Assembly: GCA_013365325.1 (NCBI GenBank)
Contig: JABVXV010000043.1
Span: forward strand, 114,020-178,019
Length of the DNA: 64,000 nucleotides
Source of the DNA: Dipetalonema caudispina
Taxonomy: Eukaryota > Nematoda > Chromadorea > Rhabditida > Onchocercidae
Reading direction: 5' to 3'
Positions 13,001-28,000 of the stretch are shown in pieces; positions within the stretch are counted from its first letter, which is position 1, and every line of letters begins with the position of its first letter. Under the pieces are notes generated by a model. It saw only the letters and a list, made by a program, of their open reading frames with translations. It was not told where the DNA came from and did not search any database. The translations under genes and the position numbers were made by a program.

Positions 13001-16000
13001 GAGATTAGATAAAACGAACGAACGGTTATTAGAGACGGCATAAAAAATCAGCTTGAAGATCGTTATCTTCAGGATTATAACAAAATTTTGTTAATGAAAA
13101 TTATACTCAAATGGCATTCATCGTATAATAAAATAATATGGCACATTAACAAAAAAAAATCTTCACTGAATTATAATTGAAAGAAGAATTTCAACATAGC
13201 TTTGAGAAATAAAATAAATAACAGTTCAAATACAGTTATCAGCATTACAAAAAATCAACTATGCTTACCTTCAACAACCAATGTAACTGTTGTGAAGTGA
13301 TCACCCAAAAAAGCATAATAAGTTCCCTGATCTTCCAATTCAGACTTATCAATAATTATTCGATGATATCCGAACTGATCCGCTTCTAATCTTACTCTCT
13401 CATTTTCAGTTATCCATTTTTTGTTATCTTTACACCATTCAATTTTCTGATCAGCCCTGTTTACTTGGCAAGAAATAATTGATGGTTGTCCTTCCATCAC
13501 AAATAATGTTTGTGGTGGACTTATGAAGTGTACATCATCGTTAATTTTTTCAGCAGATATATCGGCATTCTCTACAATAAGACATGCAACGGGATAAATA
13601 ACATCATTGACTTTAATGCTGTAAATGTCGCCGTCCATTAGGTTTACATGTGAAATAACCAGCACTTCCAACAAATCATGGCTTATGCGATCCGTTTTTC
13701 CAGGTACAATTTGCATCAAAGCTTTACCCTTGAACCAATCAATGAGACTTCCAGGTGTTAAAAAATTGTTGAATTCGCACGTGATTGTAGCAGTTGATCC
13801 TTCCCTAACCACATAGGTTGGTATGTTGAGATTTTGCCCACTTCCACTTCGATCACCAAAATCAGTCCAGTCAAAAGACTGATGTGATGATGAACGAAAT
13901 GATTCATGAGAACGTAGCGAATGTCTTTCAGTTTCATTCGATTCAGATACAGTTACATTTTGGATCAGCGAATTTTTAGTTTCCGAATCGGTTATCGAAT
14001 GAGTCATAATGGGCCGCATTACGATATACATGGAGACTTCACCCCAAGGAATTTCTTCAAGTGAAGCCCGTGCAACGTCATGCATGCTTCGTGCAATAAT
14101 ATTTACAGAAATACCAGTACGTTGTTCCTTGTCTTCAGATGAATGATGATGATGTTCGTAATCACTCGTCACACTTATCTGCTCTTCGTCAATCTTATTA
14201 TTAATTAGATTTTCAACTTGATAAGACAGAATACCTTCGCATTGTTCATTGCGCCGTAGCGACAAATCCACTTCAATTGTGCTTGGAATTGTCAAATCAA
14301 GACTAATCGAATCGTTTACATGGTCTAGAATTTTTATTGTAAAATCTTGTGCTTCATCTGGCTGTTCAACTAGAACATCAAAACCTTCTCCAATACATGC
14401 TTCAACTTTGGCTTGTACCTCAGGTGATAGAACTGCTATTATTTTGAGCTTGTTTGATGACCTCTTATAGTTTACACTGATTGTGGCTTCTTCTGATACT
14501 TGTTCAGCGTCATTTTCAGATACCAGAATTACTCTTTTCTTGTAATTATTTAAGTAATTGACGTCGTCGTTCATAACAGGAACTTTAACAGATTTTCCAG
14601 GTAATCCTGATCTTAATTCTAATGTTGACGATTCTGTAGTATCACTTTCTTCTTCATCATCAACAACTATTTTTTGAATATCTTTGTTTGCTTCCTGAAC
14701 ATTTGTTTTTGGTATGCCAACAGCAATAACAGTATTTGTACTGAGAGACATAAATGAATTTGCAATTTTAGAACTTTCACTATCTTCCATTATTGTCGGT
14801 AATAAATCGAAACCATCAATAACACTGGCATGAGGATTGCATATTACCATTAGATCATCCAAGTCATCCAAAATTTCATCTTTATCATCAATTGATTCAA
14901 TTTCATGCAAAGAATTTGCCTCATCTTCTACTGGATTTGTTATGGATGATTCTCGTGGTTTTGTGCCCAAGGAAACATGGAAATTCTGTTTTGAGTAGTT
15001 TTGAGTAGTTTCGAAATCCACATCTTCGGATGTACTACTTTTCGAATTTTCGATCAATTTTGAATTTTCATTTATTTTTTGGCTCGAATTATTTTGATTG
15101 TAACGTTCATCAAATTCAGGAGTAATGGATTCTTTCTCTCCCTTTTCATCTTTCAGTCCAGCAAAATTTTCCTTCAGTTTTGTAGTATTTCCAGTAATAG
15201 TTCCCACCTTACTTGTATTCAAATCCGATAAAAATGCCAGCGTTTGTAAAAGCATTTCGTTGGTTTCTTCTTGAACCCTATTCGTTGGCTCAAATAACAA
15301 TAGTGAATGCAAGACTGGTTCCGGAGCATAATCGGAATCCTCACATATAAGTTGTACGGAACTAGATTCATCAAACATTTCGAGTGAAATACGATACTGT
15401 TCTTTGAATGGCCAAACGTACGAACAGCTATAAAAGCTTTCCTCTTTTCTGATAATTCTTTCGTAACTGATATCCTTTTCATTAAGTTTTTTAGATTTTT
15501 GTCTAGGCATCAATGCGCTTGACTCTTCCACATCCACTAAATTCATGATATTCAATGGGTCTAAACGATCATCCGCATACACTACAGCATCTAACTGCGA
15601 CGCTTCATCCTCCTCTCGCAAAATCGTTTTCATATTCTGTTGTATGGGTAATGGACAGTTCGGTGTACTAGAAGAACGAGATCGAACAATAAGATTTTTA
15701 TAATCATCACATGATTTTGAAAGACGTTTCATACGAAGTGGCGGAATTGGAGAACTAGTCCTCTGCTGGATCATTTTTCTTGGCCTTCGTGGCGGCCGAA
15801 TGGGAGCTGTTTGAGAATCCTGAACAGAATATAGTGAAAATGAACTGCTCTGTGGATCGATGAGACTTGAGAAAATAACTTTGTCATCCTTTTCGGTGGC
15901 TAATTCCGAAACAGATGTTCGTAGTGGATTAGTTCCTGACCCTTGTAAAGTCTTGTTTTTATCATCGAAAACCGCATCTTCGTATGTAGAAATTTCAGAA

Positions 16001-19000
16001 TTCACACTTTTAAACATTTGATTTCCAGATTTGTCAGATGAACTAAACAACTTGACAATGGCATTGATAATTTCTGATTCCTCACGCTTCATAAAGTAAA
16101 AATTCACCGAAGCATCTGTTTTGAAAAAAAATCCAGTCCTGGAACACGGGGATAAATGATGAGGTCGTTTTGATGATTTCATTCGTCCCTTGTTAATGTT
16201 TAGTCCTTTTTCAGCAGGAGATTTTTTCCTGAGTCTTTTTCTATACAATGATATTAGATCAATCATTGAAGAAACATTGTTTCGAACTTTTTGTAATAAA
16301 CCAACTGCAGCATCGACGCTAGTCTTCGAGATATTTCTTTGACAACATTGTTTAATAATACTTATTTCATTGTTAATTTGCATAAGAATATTATGCACTT
16401 CATGTTGCTTGGCATCAGAATATACCGGGAAGGCAGCTTGAATTTCCGCAGTCGATTCTTTCATATCGTCTTCTCCTTCCTTCTCAACTTCTTCAAGCAT
16501 ACATTCCAAACTTTGAAGTTGTTCCTTAATGTTTGACGTTAAGGGTGTCATCCGTCTAATCTCCTGATTATTAATGCTTTCAATTTGTTGGAAATCACAA
16601 AATGAAGCTCCAATTTCTCCCTCAATCGAACTTTCTCGAACAGATTTAGCATATTCACCTTCCGCACTGAATGATTTTGAGAATGTGGGTTGTGTTTCCG
16701 TAATTAATCTCATCGATGACTCTTTGCATTCCAGATCTTCTCTCTTCAGCGTTTCTTCAAGATCTGTCAACTTTTCCCGCAGTAACACAACCGGTTTTTT
16801 ATAAGCTGCCATAGTTTCTACAACACTACTTTGCCCTATATTCTTGATAATATTTTCAAGTATAGTTTTTAAAAGTTCTTCGCTTGCTTCCGCTTGTGCT
16901 TCTGTTAGAGATTGCTGATGTTCTATACGTTCGGATATATCGTATATTGCACGTTCAATTTGAAGCGCTTCCTCGTTCTCTTCTGATTTTATTTTAATTT
17001 CAGTTTCAATTTCTCTACCACCTTCATCGATTACTCTAATTCTTGATAATAATTCGTCGGTAATGGAACCATGAACTGAGGGCAATTCTTTAGCGGAAAT
17101 TATGCTATTTGAAGTTGAACTATCAACAATTCCAGGATTAACAAGGGAAGGCTTCGTATGGTCAACATTCAATACATGAAGATTACATTCACTTCCACGT
17201 ACCGATGTTGAATAACTTTCATCACGTTGTAACCTGGAATCAGCTGAAACATTGAAAACCTCAAACTCTTCGCTAGCATCAAAAGTTGCAGCGGCATCTG
17301 TACTTTCCATCGAACTGCATAACGGATAAGTTTCTGTAAGAAGATGAGAATTTGATTGCATGTCCAGTGCGTTGAAGCTACTGCAAGTATCTAATTTGTT
17401 ACAGCTTTCTTTACTCCCAGGATTATCAATATCCTGTCTCGAATCCTCATCTGAATTGTAATCAATTTCACATGGTAATGGTCTAATTGCTATTGTAGAT
17501 TCAATGCTTTTTTTGTTAGACACCATATTCTTGGAACCTGGATTTGAATTTAAACAAGTAACGCCAGGCGGTGATAAATTCTTTATCAAATGACTGCTAG
17601 CTGAAGTTAATCCAAGTACCGGTAAGTCTCGAATTGTCTCAATATGTTCCGATTTGCGGCAAAATGAATAGTCGAAATGACTATTCTCCATCTGATTACT
17701 TGTCGTATTCGATCTATTGACATCGTTTTGTTTATAGCTGGTTGCATCGGTAGATATGGCTATTGGTATGTCAAGGCGAAAATCAAGTAAATCATCTACG
17801 TATCGTTGAATTGCAGCTAAGACACTGATACTGATCTCTGGGTACTCTCCAGATATTTGCTGCTTAAACTTTTTGTCATCATCTCTGACTGCAATGCCAA
17901 CATCAATTTCCTTCTCTTTGTAAGTAATTTCTTGCGGAATTCGTGATTCTTCCTCTTTTTCATCTTTATAGCTAACAATCTCTTCATTTTGCTCACTTGT
18001 TACAGTTTCCGACATTTGACATGTCGGATTTGCTTGAATGATCGAACTATGTGTATCATCTCCTCCAGCAACATCAACTACATCTCCCATTGCTATATTT
18101 TCCATAAGTTCATTTTTACTACAGCCATTCTCGTTAGAACTTTTAGTGGAGATTTCCACTCGTGCTTTTTGGATTCGACAAAATTCACTATCCCAGACAA
18201 ATGCGCTTTTAGGTTTTTTTAGCAATAAAATTTCTTCCCATGGTTGACAAATGGCAAATGAAACATTTTCAGCTGTTAATTTCTTCACACGTAGCAGCAA
18301 ATGGGCTTTCTCTATTTGTTGCGTTAGAAAATTTTGAATCACAAAGTCCGCCGTCTGAAATGAGGACTTCAGACGTAATTCAATAGTTTCGCAATTAGTG
18401 ACGCCCCACATAAAATCACATTCCATTGCAGCATTTGGCAGGGAAATGGAAATATTAAAGCTTCGTTCCTCTGATGCCAAATTTTTGCAAAATCCTTTCT
18501 GTGGAGCAATATAACGTGTCACAATTACCGCTGTCTCAGCACTCAATGGTTCAGTACGGCTAAACTCATAATTGACTACAAGAAATTGTTTTCGAGGATT
18601 ATCATTCCGCTCTACTAAACCGTTACAATTAGCAGTATGATTCCGATATATTAACCCATCAACATTGCTAAGTGAACTAATATTATCTGGTGATGCCAAA
18701 CTGTCGTTATTGTTGTTGTTATTGCTGCCACCGCTGCTGTACAGTATATTTTCAAGCATGACTTGTTGCTGGTATTTCAAAACATCAGCTTCAGCTAAAA
18801 ACATAGTACCATAAGGTTATTATAAGCAAAAAAAAAAAAGGGAAAAAGAAATTTACGTCGTTAGAAAGGACTAAAAATAATCTATTTTTCTAAAAATAGA
18901 TTTATTAACATGCTCGGTTAGAATAAAAAAAAAAGTATTTCTAAGCAGTAGTAATACTGAATGGATGGATGATTACGAGGTAAATTCTTATATCGCCTAA

Positions 19001-22000
19001 AATTTCAACTCATTTTTTATTACAAAAAAGAAAAAATGAATGTTGAATATCAAAGGATATTGTATATCATAGGGCTTGGTAAAACGATGTAAAATTAGAA
19101 ATGCTATCATCCAAAAAAAAGTATTATTGCTGCTTTATTAGTTAGTTTTAATTATTGTCATTCAAAAACGTAAGAAAACGTGAGCAGAAATGCCGCGTGA
19201 AAGACACGAGACTTAAACGTAACAAATGAAGAATAAAGCAAAAAAGTATATTATGATAAAAGGGATGACTAAGTCATCAAAATTGCTTCAAAACAAGGAT
19301 AGTATAAAAGAAGTATAAAAAAAAGAAGTATAAAAAACACGGATAAATTCTCGTTTTTCAGAAATTAACATAAACTCAAGAGTTTGCTCTAGAACGTCGA
19401 GATTGAGAATGATTTATCGGATAGTTCTGAAGGATAATTTCATGAAAGAGTTGTGATGAGAAGGATCAAAAATGAAGTAGAGAACAGAATAAGATACAAT
19501 TATCAATGCTTGTATGTATTGTCCGTACCCTGTAGCAAAATTCATAAAATTTTAAAAGGACGGCAAACCGGTGCGATAATCTATTTCACTTCATACCATC
19601 ACTTATAACGTTTAAATCTTGCACTTTATAACAGCACATCTGCTGATCAGATTGTTACCAATCATTGATTTTTTTTTTTAATGAGTTATTTTAAAAATAT
19701 GAAATCATATCTGTTTGCTCCAATTATTTATTTCGAAATATATGTGATGGCTTCTAATTGCTTAATTTAAGCATTTCTAAACTAACAATAAAATTTTCTT
19801 CTCAAATTTTCGAAAAAATTCTTCTGGAATAAATAAGGATGGAACTCTTCCGTTGAAACCTAAAAAGTAAACTAACTGATAGTTTGCAAGAAGCACTTCG
19901 TGATCGCCCGACCAGCATCATTGGTCGCTTCACAAGTGTATTCACCTTCATCTTCAATTGCAAGTTCTCGGATTTTCAGAATGCAAACACCATCTTCATA
20001 AACAGTTTGATAAACGCTAAAAGAAGATACGAATGTAAAAAGGTTAAAAATACGTTTTGTAGTGAGTTTTTTTTTTCATGATAAATACCTAGAAATGCTA
20101 TACGAAACTTTGCACTAGAACCAAAGCTTCGAATAAGTGAAAAAGACCCTCACATCGACAAAACCTAAACGTTGTAAACTGCCAAGCCTAAATCAGTTTG
20201 CAAGAAATGAATGACAGTTAGGTCATGGACTTTTTTTTTTCATGAAGCCGCATTCTGTAACCGATGTGTGCTTATACCGATATGGTGCATGAAATAACCT
20301 AAAGTGTAAATCTCATCCATTTAAGGGTCTGAAGTGACAAAAAAGAAATGCTCACTCGGAATCATGAATGACATCGCCATCGACATACCATCGTATCGTC
20401 GGTGCTGGCGCACCGCTAACGATACATTTGAACTGATGAAACTGTCCAACTACCGCTGTCACATTTTCCAATGTTTTAATGAATTTTGGCATTTGGAGTA
20501 ATCCTTGAAAAATGATTAAAAGAGCTTTTTTTTTTTTTTGAATCTGCCAATTGTATCATTTCAACAATTATTCGCTCCTACTTAGGAGATTTTGAAATAC
20601 ACATCCAGCGCCCTTCGTTATTGCATTTATGTTTTTGGATTCAGAAATTTTACGATTCATTACATTAATTGCTATCCTTTAAAATACTTAAGTTATCTGA
20701 GATAATAAAAAAAATTTTTTTCGATTATAAGAAAGAAGAAGATAATTAAATCTACCTGTGGATGAGGATTCCGACCAAGAAATAGATGACTGTTCGAAAA
20801 GCTGTTGAGAAGATTGAGTTACATCGGTAATACCAGGAGCAGATGGCGGTAAATTAACTGATGCTATCAGTTCAATCATCTAAATAATGTCAAAAAATAT
20901 GAGTTTCTAAAAATAGGAATTTTAAAAACTAATAATGATCCAATCACTATTACTTAATTTGTCAGAGGTTGATTATCATAGGAATACAAACTGCGTTGTC
21001 AACTGTTACTTTCCGGAACATGGAATAATGTGTACGGTTACGTTTTACACAATTCAGCGTAGCAGAAAATCTTTTTTTTTTTGCACTGACCTAAATGCGC
21101 AGAATTTTCAAAAGAACAGCTTTATTTTAACAAGGGCAGCCAGTCAAATAAAAGATATCTTTTTATGATTTAAATTTTTCTTGATTTTTTAGAATTCTTA
21201 CCTGATTTGGACATGTAACATTAACTTCCACAAAAACGGCTACAACATTTGCTTCGGTTTCCTCAGATTTTTCATATTTCTTTCCATATGACCATATACT
21301 CTCCTTAAAATTTTCAAAATTTTGATAGATTTCGACATGAATTGTTCTTATTAAAATTCAACAAACGGTTTTATATTAGTAGGTAGAATTGCTTGATCTG
21401 ATATTTCACATATTTTACCTGTTTTGAATGAAATCCAGGAGCGGTAAGCATAGCCACGTTTAAAGTTGCTTCATCTTCCACAAAACTTTCATATTCAATG
21501 ACAAGCGCTTGATGCGCCACATCGCCCTTCTTGGTGAACGTCACAAAAACACTGGTGAGCTAAAAGTGCTCAATTTACAAAATCTATTCCAAATTTTGCT
21601 TCAGAAAAATCTTTTGAAAATATTTAATATTGTAATATTCATCAACATTGTAATATCAAATGTTTTCGAAAATGGAAACTAAGTGAACTAGCTATGTATA
21701 AATCGTAAAATTTGACAAAAAAAAGTACTATTAGTGTTATCAGAGTTCATATTCTGAATTAAGATTTTTAAATTTTCGAAAAATTAACTTCTGAAACGTA
21801 CCTTAAGTTTGCTAGCTGCAGCAGCGATAGCAAGTAACTCGGAAACTATTTTCCTTGTATCGACAACTGTTGTTGCATGTTCACCGATCTCTTCCGGTTT
21901 ATATACTTTAATATTTGCATGCGCTACTGTTATGCCACCTCCGGTTGCTTCTTTGGAAACCTAAGTATGATAAGAAAATAAATTTAAACTGTAAATTAAC

Positions 22001-25000
22001 GAAATTCCGATGAAAAATTTCAAACTACAAATATTCTCCTCAAATCACAGGTGAAACTAATGATCAATAATGATAAAGTTTCGGTTATCATTTGGCTTTC
22101 TTACTGAAGAAAAATAAAATTACACATATGCAAAATAAGGGTTTATTATAGAAAATAACTATAAATGCGCTCATGTTTCAAATTTTTATTGTTAAAATTG
22201 TTGGGCAATTGTGTGCAGCGCATTTTTATGCATATAATTGCAAGTCGGACATGAGCGCAAGAATAAGATAAGCTGTAAAAACTTCTAATTACTTTTTATT
22301 TTCATTCACTTGCCTTTTTCAAATTCCATGTGACAGCTTCGCTGAATCTTTGGAATGAACTTTGAAGTATAAGAATTCTTTGTTCAGCAGTAGCATTCCT
22401 TCTTGGATATTCAGTGTACACTGATTCCGCGTGCAATGATTCCGATTTTTGTTGTAAATGAAAATCGGAAGTGGCAAGATTCCTCACAAGCACCGGTGCA
22501 ATCAAATGTACTTCGAGATGTTCGTGCTCGGACTCAACAACGGTTATGATATGATCGAATATGGCATCTGGACGTCTTACATCAACGTTCGCTTCTGCAT
22601 ATGCTTCACGGAACTGTCCCTGAATTTATTGCAGTTATAGATGGTATAATTTCACTTTAAACTGAATGATTGAGGATTTTAAGTTTTATAGTTTGCTTAA
22701 CTTGCTTAAAAGAATAAAACGCTCTTGCAAATTCCAATGCCGCTATTTGTGCAAAAGTAATTATTGAATTGAAATTTATTGAGAATTTAATGAAACTTAA
22801 GAACCTCTGTAGCCATAATGGTACTGATAAGTTCATTGACAATTTCAATTTTCTTAAGATCAACTGTACTGACAGCTTGAACTTTCTCCTTGTTTACATG
22901 CACCTGGAATAACAATAATTATAACATCAACAACAATCAGAGGATAACAGATTAGATATATTCAGTACAGATTTAAGATAGAGCAGTGAGATAACAGTAC
23001 CTTAAATTTACACCGCGATTCGATGTAAGGTTCAAATGATAAGCTTTATTGCGATAATAATAATGAAGAAATTAAGTACTGATTTACCGAAACAATCATT
23101 TAATAATTTATTCAAATGTAAGCTCGCTTTGTCTTAATGGGAGTGTTTTTGAACGGATGCAAGGTATGGGCTGCATCTATTTCATTCAACATCTAATTCC
23201 AACCACACCAAGCACTTGAATCTCCAATTTAATACTAATTGAAATTTAAACTCAAAATTATCTGATATCAATTTAATTCTAAAAAGTTTTGCATTGATAA
23301 CCTTTTCATCATATAAGCAGGTGACTTCATGCAAAGCTCGCTGTGACGGCTTTTCGAACACAACCGTTGTTAGAGCATTAACCACAGATTGATGTTGCTG
23401 TAGAACACGTTGATCACCAATCAGAAGTATATTATTAGTTTGGATTACTTCTTCTGCTCTCGTATATCGTGGTTCATGTCGGGATATGGTGACGCTCTCA
23501 TCTGCTGATTGCAAAATACGTGCATCATGCTTGAAAACTGATGGCGTGCGTTCTACGTTTACGTTTAAGATAACTTCCGTTGCTTCTTGCTCTTTTTCGA
23601 TCATTTTCTGCACCGATTCGCGAGTTATGATCACGGAATCATCATGAATTTTACTGGTTGATGCAAGACATGAATAACCCAATGCAAAAGTTTCTGGCTG
23701 AATAGAGGAGAAATAATGATCGTAGGATTCTGCAGCATGAGTGACGTGAACATTTGAAGATACTTCCGTCTCAGTTTCTGATAAAGTGTAAATTAGAGGG
23801 GATCGAATCATTTTGTGCGTGGATTCGGACCAATCTATAAAATTTCAAATGATTGTTTCCAATCAATGGCACAAAGTCTAATGCAAACTATAAAAGTGCT
23901 TCTTCTTCATGCGCAAATGTTACAAGATTTTTTGATTTTATTAAGTCAAATTGATGAATAAAAAAGCCATCGTTTTCGATATTTCTAATATCCATTGCTG
24001 GTTGCACTATTCCATACTATATGAGGTCAAAAATTATTTAAATTTCAAATTCAATTTCGACATTGAAAAAAAACTACTTTCTATCTTATAAAATAAAAAT
24101 GTACCATGGGCAGTATCAGTCACGCATAAATTACATGGTAACACCGCTTTTCCATAATTGTTTTTAGCATGACAATAATAAGTGCCTTCATGTTTCTTTT
24201 CCACTTTTTTAATTGTTAATATGGCTTGTTGATTAACATACTTCACTTCGATTTGTCTGAAAGAAAGTTTTCTACAGATTACAATGACCAAAGCGATGGA
24301 AGAAGGATCATGAAGTAGCGAAAAGATGAATTCATTGCAATCCACTGAGTTAAATTTACATTGTTAATAAATATTTGAAATTAAAAAAAAAAAACCCGTT
24401 GAAGAAAAGATCTAAACCAAAGGAAATAATGAATTACAATTAAATTTTGCATAACTGAAATTAATGTTTGCAATGATTTTGACTTACTCTGATTGTTCAA
24501 GTTTCTGCTCACCGAAGTACCATTCAACATGTGGTTGAGGATATCCACTAATATCAGTATGCAACACAACAGTATCACCAACATCAACAGTATAACATTC
24601 GATATTTGTTTCGAATCTATAAATGAAATGATAAATTAATATCGATATATGGGAAACTTTCTTTTCCAATTATAGGTCATATCTATCATATAATAGTATA
24701 CCTTGGTGGACATGGGTGTTCACAGACTGATTCAAATTCTTCTTCTTCACTTGATTGCACTTCTACATTATTCATTCGTTTTAATGCTATATGTATTGCT
24801 TCATCGATCACCACTTTAGCGACTAGTTTACTTGCAACAATTTCAGCAACTTTTACCAATAACTTATATTCTGCTGAAATTACATTGATTTATATTAGGT
24901 GAGATTCACAGAAATGTGATACATACACTGGAAGCACTTAAAATGAGTAATCAAAACCTTCAGATTTTCGTAGTTCAGCAGTGTGGCTGAACATTTCTTG

Positions 25001-28000
25001 ACTGCCGCTTACTTCAGGCTCTACCAAAACTTTAACCGTTGTATCGGTATATTTCTAAAAAATGGATTTTGAAAATTCTAGAACAATAAAATTTTACTTC
25101 TGTAGCAACCTAGAAAAAGAAACTTTTATAGAAAACTTTTTCCTTGATCCTTCTCATTTTGCTTTGTTGTAAGCTTATTCATAGCTGTTCAACCGTTACT
25201 TTTGCCCACTTACTGTGGTTACTTACAATTATACTAAATAATTAAAAGAGATGTAAAGTTTGCATACTTTCTTTACATAGCCGATATCATCCTGTAATCC
25301 AACTACTTCACTATCATTTTCTTCAATCAATATTTCCTCGGTTATTTCTTGAGTTCTTACTACAGGTCGGATATAGATGCTTGTTTCTGAGGTACCATAT
25401 GTATTTTCAACACGGCAGATATATGGTCCTGGAATAAAAAGCAGTTCTTACAAGTCTCATAATGCATCATTATTGTATTGTTTTGTGATATAGAAAATTA
25501 ATGAGAAGTGGTTGTAAAAGCAATGCCTAATAAAATAAGAGAGCAAAAAAATTGTGCAATATTTTTGCTTATTTATGAAGTTTCAAATTACCATTGAAAT
25601 TTTCTTATTTCATTCAATCATTTATTTATCTAACCTTTTTGATCCATTTGATTCCCTCATTCATCTATCTAATCTTTTTGTCTCACTTCATTCATCTAGC
25701 TTAATCTCATATTCCTCTTTTATCCATTTGCATAGTTGCTATTTATCTCTGTAACTGATTATTTATTCGCATAATCATTATCAGACAGCTTATACCTTCA
25801 TCCCATTTGTCGACATTGCATATTGTAAGAGTATACGTGTTGTCAGATAATTTCTGCATACGATACTTATAGCTCTGATAGAGACATTTTCCATCTTTGT
25901 ACCACGATACCACTTCTGGTGTTTCGCTTATTATTTTGCAACTTACAACCATATCGTGATCATACTGCTTCGACATTACCTCACTGAATCGTGGCTTTGA
26001 TCCTGCTCGATGAATCACTTGAATTTCATCTCTCTAAATGTATCAGCTAGTTGAGAAAATGAACAGTTCGACAAGTTTGACGAAATTTCAAATTATAGTT
26101 AGCATGAAAATGGTCTATATGCGAATTCCACTCCAACTATAAATCCATTCCGAAATTTGTTAAAGAAAACTGAATTTTCAGAAGTTCGTAAATTTTTTGT
26201 AAATCTTTTAATTGAAAGCTGAAAATTTACTGTTTCTGTTGTTATCGTTTCCACTGTTTCTTTCCCTGAAACGATAAATTTTATTCCAGTAAAAATAAAA
26301 AGTAAAGTGTAAACTCCAAAAGTGAAGTCGTACAATTTATATAATGAGATCATAAAATTTAAGCAGTCGTTTCATTTTTCCCAATATCTTATTGTATCTT
26401 AGCAAAAAAAATTTTTGCTAAGAATTCTATTCTGCAAAGCTATTACTTATTTACTTACTTTCAATGTGAATATAAGCTGAAGTATTCGCAATACCATGGA
26501 TATTACGAGCTGTTAACTGATACAAACCAGCATCTTCAGGTGCACATTGAGGATTAATCAATTCATATCTACCATCCGGATATTGAAGAGTGATGAGTTC
26601 TTTTTCTACCACTCCATCATCGACACGAATTCCATCCTTTGTCCAGAATATTTCCGGTCGTGGCAAACCATCAACACGACAACGTAATTCCAATGATTCA
26701 CCTACATATTTTATGAGTAAAATCCCAAAAATAACTCAAATATTCGATTGATTGAGGAGAAGAGAGGGTGGAAAATTTAATTTCATCATAAAATCATATT
26801 GCAAGTCTAAAATGATTCATACTATAATACTACAGAAAGTATTAACATTGACTTCACGATCTGTCGCCTATGTACTGGAAAATCAAATCATGGCCTTACA
26901 GCACTTCCTGGTGTGTTGCATAAGCAAAAATTGAAGAAAGTCTCGAAAATTACCAACCCGCTCGAAAAACGGAAGGTTGTAAAGGTGAAACAATTCGTGG
27001 TGGACGTTCAGCTGGTATAGTTTCTACTTCCGAAATAACCTCATACGATTCTTCATGTGCTGAAAAGCAATGTAAGATGCTTTTATAATGAGTTCAGCCG
27101 AAGAATTTGAATTTCGATTTTGATTAATGAGCTATCTATTATTTTCCTTTTCATGCGCTATAATAAGATAATTATAACAATATGCTTTTAAAACTCCAAA
27201 AATTTAAAATATCGTGCATCTCTCCTTAAATCACTGACAATATTTTTAGAAAACATCATCGGAAATATTCCTATGTTAATAAGATACTGTAACATATGAA
27301 TAGGAATATAAACCATCTCCTAAACTTAAAATTTTTAGGCAAATAAGAATAAAAAAAGTCGGTTATTGAAGAATAACAGACGTTAGTTTTAAATATTAAT
27401 GAGATAAATTAAGCATATATTTATGACAGAAACAAAAAATTTCGAATTCTTTTAAAAATGGAGTTAAAAATTATAAGAGTTAATTTAAATTTGAAGACTA
27501 ACATGGATGAACGGCGATTTTAGCTGCTGATCTTGCGGTACCGTATTTGTTGCTTGCTACAACTGACAATTCGCCAGAGTGCTTTAATAAGGCCAATTTG
27601 ACGTAAAGAGTAGATTCATAAAATGTTGATCCAACACAAAATCCAGGAATTGTACGGATATCACGTCCATTAAGTGTCCAGGTAAATTCACATGGACTGG
27701 ATTCTGCATTAATAGCTACATGTGCGGTAAATTCATCATTTTGTTGCAAATCCATATCCATTAGTACAATAGTATAACGTGGAGAGCATCGTTGCGCATC
27801 ATGTATTTCTAGTAGTGAACTTTCTGCTGAAGATAATGATGTCGATGATGATAATGGTCTCACCGTTGTTTCGGACCAAACAGCTCCGTAAGCATTGGAA
27901 ACTTCAACTGCATAATCAACATCACATCCAATCATTTTCCGTACAACTAATGTACTACTTTCCAAATCGTTAATCATCTGATGTTCAATGCTGTTCGACA

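Noticed and set aside
23182..23301. Open frame extension of exon 23302-23834 to a stop
   Set aside because: A GTTATC donor at 23301 rejoins in phase to 22805-22903; the extension is intronic.
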